Assembly (NCBI GenBank): GCA_030665705.1
Contig: DAOUZG010000074.1
Coordinates: 1 to 8,081, forward strand
Direction: 5' to 3'
DNA from: Deltaproteobacteria bacterium
Lineage (GTDB): Bacteria > Myxococcota_A > UBA9160 > SZUA-336
DNA: 8,081 nt
Part shown: piece by piece, positions 1-5,029 of the stretch
Layout: each line of letters begins with the position of its first letter
Position numbering within the stretch: position 1 is the first letter of the stretch
Program-made: the position numbers and the translations under genes
The notes under the pieces: model-generated
Databases searched by the model: none
What the model was told of the DNA's origin: nothing
Seen by the model: only the letters and a program-made list of their open reading frames with translations

Positions 1-85
1 CGGATCCGATCGACGTCGAACCAGCTCGAGGGGGGGAGCGGGAGGGCACGGCGACGACCCGGGGTCCCGGGAGAGGGCACGAAAG

Positions 86-116
86 AACCCCCGCGAGCGC
101 TTGTCTCTGCGGGGTT
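86..116 (+). promoter_or_regulatory. Leader stem-loop, terminator-like
   Basis: The left arm AACCCCCGC (86-94) and right arm GCGGGGTT (109-116) pair over 8 bp with one bulged C, around a 14-nt loop. The right arm is followed by only one more T and then CCC, so it is a poor intrinsic terminator on the plus strand. It could end an upstream transcript or be part of the leader of the ACT-domain gene 45 bp further on. The first 85 bases show no gene I can identify. One frame stays open from the window edge to a TAA at 122-124, but its translation is low-complexity. Confidence 0.3.
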
Positions 117-139
117 TCCCTGTAAGACTGGCTCCAACT

Positions 140-158
140 CACCTATTAAGGGAGGTGG
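140..158 (+). promoter_or_regulatory. Strong ribosome binding site of the ACT gene, inside a possible hairpin
   Basis: GGAGGT at 151-156 lies 5 nt ahead of the ATG at 162. It is part of AAGGGAGGTGG, close to a full match to the 16S 3' end, and this decides the start. Just upstream, CACCT (140-144) is complementary to AGGTG (153-157), with an 8-nt loop and a possible extra U-G pair. The Shine-Dalgarno could therefore be partly masked in the mRNA. The pairing is short, so a regulatory role is only a possibility. Confidence 0.6.
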
Positions 159-161
159 CTC

Positions 162-578
162 ATGGCGGACAGAGTGCGCAAGGTCAACTACTGCTACGTG
201 ACCGTGGGTGCCCGCGCCGGACAGGGTGCAAAGGTCCTGTCGGAGATGAAAAAGGCGGGCGTGAACCTGCTCGCGTTCACAGGGTTTCCGACCAAGGGGG
301 GGAAGGCGCAGATCGACCTAATCTGCGACAGTGTCACGGCCGTCGCGAGGGTCGCCCGAAAGAACGGCTGGCGCGTGAGCAAGACCAAGAAGGGCTTTCT
401 CGTGCAGGGCACCGACCAAGTGGGTGCATGTCACCGACACCTTCAGAAGCTCGCGGATCGAAAGATCAACGTCACCGCGGCCGACGCGGTGGCAGCGGGG
501 AAGGGTCGTTACGGGATGATCCTCTGGGTCAAGCCCAAAGACTACGGCCGGGCGGCGAGGGCGCTCGGCGCCCGATAG
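162..578 (+). CDS. Tandem ACT-domain protein
   Basis: This 138-aa soluble protein has the alpha/beta pattern of two ACT-like modules. The first covers roughly residues 6-70: a beta strand VNYCYVTVG, a helix AKVLSEMKKAG, then NLLAFTGFP and a strand AQIDLICDS. The second covers roughly 74-136 and repeats the pattern: GFLVQGTDQVGACHRHLQKL, then INVTAADAV, then YGMILWVKP. ACT domains usually bind amino acids or other small ligands and control an attached enzyme or a partner. Here no catalytic domain is attached, so a free-standing ligand sensor is the likely role. The GRLA-like glycine loop of classical ACT domains appears as GARAGQGAK and DQVGACH. There is no signal peptide or membrane segment. 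The gene stands alone, converging on the next gene, so its partner is unknown. Fold assignment is by pattern only; the start is secure. Confidence 0.75.
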   Translation: MADRVRKVNYCYVTVGARAGQGAKVLSEMKKAGVNLLAFTGFPTKGGKAQIDLICDSVTAVARVARKNGWRVSKTKKGFLVQGTDQVGACHRHLQKLADRKINVTAADAVAAGKGRYGMILWVKPKDYGRAARALGAR

Positions 579-593
579 TCGTCGCGCTCCCGT

Positions 594-616
594 CGAGCAC
601 CGCTCCGCGAGCACCG
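594..616. repeat. 9-bp direct repeat in convergent gap
   Basis: CGAGCACCG occurs at 594-602 and again at 608-616, a 14-bp period, inside the 51-bp gap between two convergent genes. It is perfect but short, and the DNA is GC-rich, so chance is quite possible. I see no hairpin with a T-run here to act as a terminator. Confidence 0.35.
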
Positions 617-629
617 GTCCCGTTCAGGA

Positions 630-878
630 CTAGGGCGGGCCGGAGACCCGATCCGAGGAGCTCCGCATCTCCAACAGATCCCGGCCCAGATGGGCTGGCT
701 CGAGGAGTCCATCCAGCGACGGAGCGGCGGTCCGAAACCGAACGACCCGTTCGCGTACGTCGACCAGGCAGTCCTCCACGAACTCGGAGCTGACGATCTC
801 CCGGAACGCTCGCATCACGGCCGACTTGGTGCGGAACCTCAGCTCGTACGAAAGCATTTGATTCTTGCGACGATCCAT
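630..878 (-). CDS. Small uncharacterised protein
   Basis: This 82-aa protein is not one I recognise. The start is well supported: GAAGGGAG (plus coordinates 886-893) sits 7 nt ahead of the ATG. A second Met at residue 8 is possible but lies farther from that site. Residues 9-50 alternate strand and helix (LSYELRFR, then a helix AVMRAFREIV, then a strand ERVVRFRT), which suggests a small beta-alpha-beta fold. The C-terminal part, rich in Ser, Arg and Pro, looks disordered. It is rich in Arg (about 12 residues) and has no membrane segment or Cys pair suggesting metal binding. It is probably transcribed on its own, since 305 bp separate it from the ABM gene on the same strand. Real gene: likely. 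Function: unknown. Confidence 0.6.
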   Translation of the reverse strand: MDRRKNQMLSYELRFRTKSAVMRAFREIVSSEFVEDCLVDVRERVVRFRTAAPSLDGLLEPAHLGRDLLEMRSSSDRVSGPP

Positions 879-934
879 CGCAGAGCTCCCTTCTCCGGCC
901 GTTTCCCCACGTGCCTGCCGGATGGCGTCCCTCC

Positions 935-956
935 GGATGTCAGGGGGATGTCAGGG
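935..956. repeat. Perfect tandem 11-bp repeat
   Basis: GGATGTCAGGG occurs twice back to back (935-945 and 946-956). It lies 57-78 bp upstream of the minus-strand ATG at 878, a place where a promoter or operator would be expected. On the minus strand each copy reads CCCTGACATCC and contains TGACA, which resembles the core of a sigma-70 -35 box, but no matching -10 is obvious. It could be a paired regulator site or a replication-slippage duplication. Confidence 0.5.
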
Positions 957-1118
957 AACCTCCTCACCAGGAGTCCACGATCGCTCGAACGAGTGAGCAG
1001 ACTCGAGATCATTTGAGTCACGCCGTCGCCTCGCTGTCAAGTGAAAGAGAGAGCCCAATCGGTGGCTTACAGCCCGACTGGATCCTCCATCTCTCGCATG
1101 TGCAGTGAAGCCGAGAGA

Positions 1119-1144
1119 ACCGCGGCGGGATTACGCTCCGCGGT
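1119..1144 (-). terminator. Stem-loop after the ABM gene, possible terminator
   Basis: ACCGCGG (1119-1125) and CCGCGGT (1138-1144) form a perfect 7-bp stem with a 12-nt loop. Read on the minus strand it begins 39 bp beyond the stop codon of the ABM-fold gene and is followed by TCTCTCGGCTTC, a weak pyrimidine tract rather than a true U-run. It may end or slow transcription of that gene. A protein-binding dyad is the alternative. Confidence 0.35.
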
Positions 1145-1183
1145 CAGCTCCCGAGCGGATCTCCGTGGTCTGCTGGGGTTAGC

Positions 1184-1474
1184 CTACAGCTCCTCGCGGT
1201 AGGTCGTGTGGCGGGGCGGTCCGTCCAGGATGTTCTTGAGGCCCCAGTTCGTGACCTTTGCGAACCGGTCCGAGCGCATGAAGCTCTCGAAGGCGGTCTG
1301 GTCCTCCCACCGGGATACGATCAGGTACTCGCGGGGCTCCCCCACACAGCGGTAGAGGCGCGTCTCGGCATGTCCAGGCATGCCGCGTGTGGCTTCGAGC
1401 ACGCGTTCGAAGGCAGCCTCGAAGATCTCCTCCTTGCCCTCGAGCACCCGGTAGTTCATTCCGATCGTGACCAT
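1184..1474 (-). CDS. ABM-fold (antibiotic biosynthesis monooxygenase-like) protein
   Basis: This 96-aa protein has the dimeric ferredoxin-like ABM fold: strand MVTIGMNYRV, helix EEIFEAAFERVLEAT (15-29), GMPGH (31-35), strand TRLYRCV, then YLIVSRWEDQTAFESFM (50-66) and SDRF. I chose the ATG at 1474 because a GGGGAGGGGG Shine-Dalgarno sits just ahead of it; a longer frame to 1636 would overlap the divergent rhomboid gene and adds only low-complexity residues. Known relatives are cofactor-free monooxygenases and IsdG-type heme-degrading enzymes. Of the IsdG triad Asn-Trp-His, only N7 lines up; the Trp and His positions appear to be F65 and T75, so classical heme degradation is doubtful. The protein is cytosolic. 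It shares a 112-bp divergent gap with the rhomboid gene. Family call is firm; substrate unknown. Confidence 0.8.
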   Translation of the reverse strand: MVTIGMNYRVLEGKEEIFEAAFERVLEATRGMPGHAETRLYRCVGEPREYLIVSRWEDQTAFESFMRSDRFAKVTNWGLKNILDGPPRHTTYREEL

Positions 1475-1530
1475 GCCCCCTCCCCGAGACGGCTCAAGAT
1501 AGCGGAAGGCCGCCCGGCACGCGGAGATCG

Positions 1531-1558
1531 TCGACCGGCCGAGCCGAGCGGGTACACT
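1531..1558 (+). promoter_or_regulatory. Possible sigma-70-type promoter of the rhomboid gene
   Basis: TCGACC (1531-1536) and TACACT (1553-1558) are separated by 16 bp and lie in the divergent gap, ending 28 bp before the GTG at 1587. The -10-like box keeps the key T, A and final T; the -35-like box matches TTGACA in four positions. The implied 5' UTR would be about 20 nt with AAGGA near its start. This is a by-eye match only. In the opposite direction TATCTT (plus 1497-1502) could serve the ABM gene but lacks a -35. Confidence 0.3.
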
Positions 1559-1586
1559 CGACCCGGAAGGACGGAACGGGCGCGGC

Positions 1587-2282
1587 GTGATTCCTCTCCG
1601 AGACACGATTCCCTCGAAGCGATTTCCCATCGTCAACTACGCGCTCATCGGTCTGTGCACGTGGGCCTTCCTGCTGGAGCTCGCGGCGGGACCCCAGCTC
1701 GAAGACCTCATCACGGTCTACGGGCTAGTCCCCGCGCGCTTCATGGCTCTGCAGGATCGCCTGGGGGTGTTCGCGCCCGACGTGTACTTACCGTTTCTTA
1801 CCTCGATCTTCCTGCACGGTGGCTGGGCGCATTTCCTCGGCAACATGCTCTACCTCTGGATCTTCGGCGACAACGTCGAGGACCGGCTCGGGCACCTGGG
1901 CTACCTCGTCTTCTACCTCGCCGGGGGGATCTTCGCCGGGCTCGGGCACCTCATGATGAACCCCGGGTCGATCCTCCCCACGATCGGCGCCAGTGGAGCC
2001 ATCGCCGCCGTGATGGGCGCATACGTTCTGCTCTACCCGTCTTCCCGGGTCATGACGCTGGTGGTCTTCTTCTTCTGGATCGAGATCGTTGCGGTCCCCG
2101 CGGTGGTCTACCTCCTGTTCTGGTTCGTGCTCCAACTCGCAAGCGGAACTCTGGCCCTGACGACTACGGGCCCGGCCCAGGGCGGCGTTGCCTGGTGGGC
2201 CCACGCGGGCGGCTTCATCTTCGGATTCCTAGTCGTGATCCTCCTGCGACTTCGCCGCCCCCCCTCGCGGAAGGCCCATTGA
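1587..2282 (+). CDS. Rhomboid family intramembrane serine protease
   Basis: This 231-aa polytopic membrane protein cleaves substrate transmembrane helices within the bilayer using a Ser-His dyad. The catalytic serine is S136 in GASG (134-137) and the histidine is H206 in AWWAHAGG. The HGGWAHFLGNM motif (77-87) supplies the conserved histidines and the oxyanion-hole asparagine N86. Hydrophobic segments lie near 15-33, 67-92, 104-122, 133-150, 156-185 and 203-221, as expected for a six-helix core. An Arg/Pro-rich tail follows. The start is a GTG; the opening MIPLRDTIPS fits the family N-terminus, and no ATG lies nearby. The ribosome binding site is weak (AAGGA, about 15 nt upstream). It is flanked upstream by the divergent ABM gene and downstream by hairpins, so it is probably monocistronic. 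Physiological substrates cannot be inferred. Confidence 0.93.
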   Translation: MIPLRDTIPSKRFPIVNYALIGLCTWAFLLELAAGPQLEDLITVYGLVPARFMALQDRLGVFAPDVYLPFLTSIFLHGGWAHFLGNMLYLWIFGDNVEDRLGHLGYLVFYLAGGIFAGLGHLMMNPGSILPTIGASGAIAAVMGAYVLLYPSSRVMTLVVFFFWIEIVAVPAVVYLLFWFVLQLASGTLALTTTGPAQGGVAWWAHAGGFIFGFLVVILLRLRRPPSRKAH

Positions 2283-2302
2283 TTCTGGTCAAGCGGCCAG
2301 AA
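2283..2302 (+). terminator. Hairpin directly after the rhomboid stop codon
   Basis: TTCTGGTC (2283-2290) pairs with GGCCAGAA (2295-2302) over 8 bp, including one G-U pair, around an AAGC tetraloop. It begins at the base after the TGA. No U-run follows (GACCCGCAG), so it is not a standard intrinsic terminator. It could stabilise the 3' end of the mRNA or work with Rho. Confidence 0.4.
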
Positions 2303-2360
2303 GACCCGCAGATGATTCCAAAGACCGAACGCTCGCGGCTTCCGCTGTGCAGTGACGAGC

Positions 2361-2391
2361 GAGGTGACCGCGATCGAGCTAGGGTAACCTC
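2361..2391. repeat. Imperfect inverted repeat upstream of the membrane-protein operon
   Basis: GAGGTGACC (2361-2369) and GGTAACCTC (2383-2391) match as inverted arms at 8 of 9 positions around a 13-nt centre. It lies 60-90 bp upstream of the ATG at 2451, where an operator for the downstream three-gene unit could be. No regulator gene lies next to it. Confidence 0.35.
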
Positions 2392-2404
2392 CCCGACATA
2401 GCAC

Positions 2405-2426
2405 GACGGGGTCGCCGGACCTCGTC
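2405..2426 (+). promoter_or_regulatory. 5' leader hairpin ahead of the membrane-protein gene
   Basis: GACGGGGTC (2405-2413) and GACCTCGTC (2418-2426) form a 9-bp stem with one G-U pair and a GCCG tetraloop. It ends 13 nt before the GAGGGGGGTGGA ribosome binding site (2439-2450) of the gene starting at 2451. There is no U-run. It would be a stable leader element if transcription starts upstream of it. Confidence 0.4.
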
Positions 2427-2450
2427 CGTACAGCGCGCGAGGGGGGTGGA

Positions 2451-2864
2451 ATGTTACGCCGACTGGCGGTCTCGTACTTCGGAGGCGCGGTGGGTGCTGT
2501 CGTGGCCTCTCTCTTCCTCTGGGTGACCGCGCAGGCCGGGCTGCTGGCGATGCTCGGTGTCGCGATCTCGCCAAAGCTCACATGGACGTGGCTCTCGACG
2601 CGGATCTTGTGGGGCGGGATCTGGGGCCTCGGGTATCCCCTCGTGGCCCGCATGAGATCCCGTCCGACGCGGGCAGGTCTGCTGCTTTCGCTCGCTCCGA
2701 GCATTGCCCAGCTCTTTCACTTTCTTCCTCGGGGTGGCCACGGTCTTCTCGGGGTCAACCTGGGACCTCTCACGCCGCTGGTCGTCCTCGCGGTTAACGC
2801 CGTCTGGGGCTGGTCCCTGGCCCGCGTGGTGATCGCAACGGGGGAGCGGGGCGGAACGCGGTAG
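2451..2864 (+). CDS. Small conserved-looking membrane protein
   Basis: This 137-aa protein has about four hydrophobic segments, near residues 7-38, 47-66, 76-92 and 106-129, with short basic loops (RMRSRPTR at 67-74). The C-terminus TGERGGTR is hydrophilic. The segment TRILWGGIWGLGYPL (50-64) is rich in Trp and Gly and looks like the family's signature. I know of no assigned function. The start ATG is preceded by GAGGGGGGTGGA, though the purine run almost touches the start. It ends 2 bp before the gamma-glutamyltransferase start, so the two are very likely co-transcribed, with the Nudix gene as third member. A role in transport or envelope function is imaginable but unsupported. Confidence 0.8.
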   Translation: MLRRLAVSYFGGAVGAVVASLFLWVTAQAGLLAMLGVAISPKLTWTWLSTRILWGGIWGLGYPLVARMRSRPTRAGLLLSLAPSIAQLFHFLPRGGHGLLGVNLGPLTPLVVLAVNAVWGWSLARVVIATGERGGTR

Positions 2865-2866
2865 TC

Positions 2867-4375
2867 GTGGCGAGGTTCGGTATCGTGGCGACGGGACACC
2901 CCGCCGTGAGCGCGGCGGGCGCCCGCGTGCTTCGCGCCGGGGGGAACGCCTTCGACGCCGCGGTAGCGGCAGGCTTCGCGAGCGCGGTAGCGGAGCCGGC
3001 GTTGACCAGCCTGGGAGGAGGCGGCTTTCTGCTCGCCCGCACGGCCGAGAGTGAGTCGGTGCTCTTCGACTTCTTCGTCGACACGCCCGGCCGCGGCTTA
3101 GACCTGGCGAGGCTCGAGCCTCACTTCCTGCCGGTTACGGTGCACTTTCCAGGGTCCGAACAGATCTTCAACGTGGGGCTAGGGTCCGTCGCGGTTCCCG
3201 GAACACTCAAGGGTCTTTTGCACGTGCACGGACGTCTAGGTCGGCTGAGCCTGGAAGCCGTCGTCGAACCGGCGGTGACGCTCGCCCGAGAGGGGGTCCC
3301 CCTCACCGGAAAGCAGGCCTACTTCCTCTCGCTGCTCGATCCGATCTTCTCACTGACCCCTCGCAGCCGCGCCACGTTTCCGTGCAACGACCGCCCCCCC
3401 GTCGAGGGGCAGGAGCTGCGGAATCCGGACCTCGCGCGGTTTCTCGAGCAGCTCCCCCGAGGCGGCGCAGCCTCGCTCTACGGCGGGCCACTCGCGGAGG
3501 CCGTCGACCGGGAGATGCGGGAGGGGGACGGCGTGCTCACCCGGCACGACCTCGCCGCCTACGAGGTGATCGAGCGTGATCCCCTCGAGCAACCCTATCG
3601 GGAGTTCCGGGTGCTCACCAACCCGCCTCCCTCCTTCGGAGGGTCGCTGTTGGCGCTCTCCCTCGAGCTGCTGACGGGCGTAGAGCTTCGCGAGCTCGGG
3701 TTTCAGTCCGGAGAGCATCTCACGTTGATTGCGGCGGTCCAGGCAGAGGTCGAGAAACTTCGCGAGGCTGGCGTGATGGAGCCACGCCAGCTGACGCCCG
3801 GAGGACGCGGGGGCGCACGCCAACGGATCCGTGTGGCCGGAGGTGGAACGACACACATCGCTGTCGCAGACGCCGAGGGCAACGTCGCGAGCATGACCAA
3901 CTCGGACGGGGAGGGCTCCGGGTACGTGGTGCCGGATACCGGAATCATGCTGAACAACATGCTCGGAGAAGACGATCTTCACCCCGATGGCTTTCACGCA
4001 AGCGCACCGGGAGAGCGCGTAGCCTCGATGATGTCTCCCTGCATCGTCGCGGGCGAGGATGGTGTCGTACTCGCGCTCGGAAGCGGAGGGAGCAAGCGGA
4101 TCCGCAGCGCCATCCTCCAGGTGCTGAGCCATGTCCTCGACTTCGGGGTGCCGCTCCAGGAGGCCGTCGACGCGCCACGGTTGCACTGGGACGGAGAGCG
4201 GCTACACGCCGAGCCCGGACTCGCGAGCGAGACGCTTCGGACGCTGCGGCGGCGCTGGCCCGTCCATACGTGGACCCAGCGCGACGTCTACTTCGGCGGA
4301 GTTCAGGCGGTGGCGCCGAGTCGGGACGGAGCGTCGGACCCGCGTCGGGGCGGCGGCGTCGAGCGAGTCGAGTGA
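2867..4375 (+). CDS. Gamma-glutamyltransferase-like Ntn hydrolase
   Basis: This 502-aa protein belongs to the gamma-glutamyltransferase family, whose precursor self-cleaves before a Thr to make large and small subunits and moves or hydrolyses gamma-glutamyl groups. Family marks are VATGHPAVSAAG (7-18), GGNAFDAAVAA (25-35), GGGGFLL (50-56), the cleavage site GTTH with nucleophile T328, LNNM (362-365) and GSGGSKRI (405-412). It differs from the E. coli enzyme: no signal peptide (the mature domain starts at residue 1), and DFREMAP, holding the glutamate-binding Arg, is replaced by DFFVDTP (68-74). The positions of E. coli Q430, D433 and S463 appear as M365, E368 and M388. A cytosolic enzyme with another gamma-acyl or amide substrate is possible. 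Start is a GTG with a poor ribosome site; the in-frame GTG at 2885 (residue 7) has GAGG nine nt upstream and is the alternative. It is translationally linked to the Nudix gene. Confidence 0.88.
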   Translation: MARFGIVATGHPAVSAAGARVLRAGGNAFDAAVAAGFASAVAEPALTSLGGGGFLLARTAESESVLFDFFVDTPGRGLDLARLEPHFLPVTVHFPGSEQIFNVGLGSVAVPGTLKGLLHVHGRLGRLSLEAVVEPAVTLAREGVPLTGKQAYFLSLLDPIFSLTPRSRATFPCNDRPPVEGQELRNPDLARFLEQLPRGGAASLYGGPLAEAVDREMREGDGVLTRHDLAAYEVIERDPLEQPYREFRVLTNPPPSFGGSLLALSLELLTGVELRELGFQSGEHLTLIAAVQAEVEKLREAGVMEPRQLTPGGRGGARQRIRVAGGGTTHIAVADAEGNVASMTNSDGEGSGYVVPDTGIMLNNMLGEDDLHPDGFHASAPGERVASMMSPCIVAGEDGVVLALGSGGSKRIRSAILQVLSHVLDFGVPLQEAVDAPRLHWDGERLHAEPGLASETLRTLRRRWPVHTWTQRDVYFGGVQAVAPSRDGASDPRRGGGVERVE

Positions 4376-5019
4376 TGCCTGGCCCGGGAACCGCTCGAGC
4401 CTTGATCGAGATTGCCGACGAGCTGCGGGCGCTCGCCAAGACGGGCCTCCACTTCTCGGAGGGGCTCTACGAACGGGAACGTTACGAGAAGCTCCTCTCG
4501 CTCGCCGTGCGTCTTGCAGCGCTGGCTGCCGAGACTGACCCACGCGAGATCGAACGCGTCTTCTGCGAGTCGGATAGCGGCTACATCACCCCGAAGCTGG
4601 ACGTCCGGATGGCCGTGTTCCGCGGAGACCGGGTGCTGCTCGTCCGCGAGCGCCAGGACGGTCGGTGGTCACTACCCGGAGGCTACATCGACGTGGGGAA
4701 CAGCCCCGTGGAGGCCGCGGTGCGGGAGACCTGGGAGGAGGCGGGGGTGCACGTCCGGGCTTCTCGTCTCGTCGGCATCTTCGACCGACGGGTCCGGCCA
4801 GAGGCGCCCCCCCACCTCTTCCACATTCACAAGGTGGTCTTCGTCGGAGAACTCGTCGATCCGAAGGCCGAGCCCCGCGCCGGCGAAGAGGTGTTCGAGA
4901 CCTCCTTCCACCCCGTCGAGGAGCCCCCGGAGCTATCCCTGGGGCGCACGCTACCGCTCCACCTGCGGGAGGCGCTGCGCGTTTCACGGGATCCGGGCGC
5001 CCTGCCCTACTTCGAGTGA
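4375..5019 (+). CDS. Nudix hydrolase with Nudix_N-type N-terminal domain
   Basis: This 214-aa cytosolic enzyme has a helical N-terminal domain (about 8-62; ALAKTGLHFSEGLYERERYE at 20-39) followed by FCESDSGYITPKLDVRMAVF and a Nudix fold. The Nudix box runs from G103 to V125 and includes R117 E118 and E121 E122, the Mg2+-binding part. The usual Glu seven residues into the box is N109 (GGYIDVGNSP); relatives with this N-terminal domain also tend to lack it, so it is not a defect. The layout recalls the Bacillus YjhB-like and CDP-choline pyrophosphatase group, which split nucleoside diphosphate compounds; the exact substrate is not visible. The ATG overlaps the preceding stop as TGATG, so translation is coupled to the gamma-glutamyltransferase. 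A longer frame from 4270 would lie inside that gene and is rejected. Confidence 0.9.
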   Translation: MPGPGTARALIEIADELRALAKTGLHFSEGLYERERYEKLLSLAVRLAALAAETDPREIERVFCESDSGYITPKLDVRMAVFRGDRVLLVRERQDGRWSLPGGYIDVGNSPVEAAVRETWEEAGVHVRASRLVGIFDRRVRPEAPPHLFHIHKVVFVGELVDPKAEPRAGEEVFETSFHPVEEPPELSLGRTLPLHLREALRVSRDPGALPYFE

Positions 5020-5029
5020 GACCTCCTCG

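Larger units (their letters stand above)
879..1183. other. 305-bp intergenic region
   Basis: No convincing gene lies here. Open frames on the plus strand are extensions of shadows, and a short minus-strand frame overlaps the 82-aa gene without its own ribosome binding site. The stretch holds the Shine-Dalgarno of the 630-878 gene, a tandem 11-bp repeat (935-956), short dyads (CTCGAACGAG at 984-993; GACTC at 1000-1004 against GAGTC at 1015-1019) and a stem-loop at 1119-1144. It probably carries the promoter of the 82-aa gene, but I cannot place -35 and -10 boxes with confidence. Confidence 0.5.

Noticed and set aside
101..793. Long plus-strand open frame across the ACT gene and the 82-aa gene
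   Set aside because: It is Arg/Gly/Pro-rich, overlaps two better-supported genes in other frames, and has no ribosome binding site; typical of GC-rich shadow frames.
879..1183. tRNA or small RNA gene in the 305-bp gap
   Set aside because: I found no cloverleaf arms, TTCGA-type loop or long structured element beyond the 7-bp stem-loop at 1119-1144.
1475..1636. N-terminal extension of the ABM protein to the ATG at 1636
   Set aside because: It runs into the divergent rhomboid coding region, adds an Arg/Pro-rich tail outside the fold, and a strong Shine-Dalgarno precedes the ATG at 1474.
1208..2401. 397-codon plus-strand frame antisense to the ABM gene and overlapping the rhomboid gene
   Set aside because: The translation is low-complexity, rich in Arg, Pro and His, while both overlapped genes have clear family motifs.
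3350..4186. 278-codon frame antisense to the GGT-like gene
   Set aside because: Fully covered by the family-supported gene on the other strand; no start signals or recognisable motif.
4678..4746. Nudix box missing its first Glu (N109) as a sign of an inactive enzyme
   Set aside because: The Mg2+-binding REXXEE part is intact, and relatives with the same N-terminal domain also vary at this position, as far as I recall.
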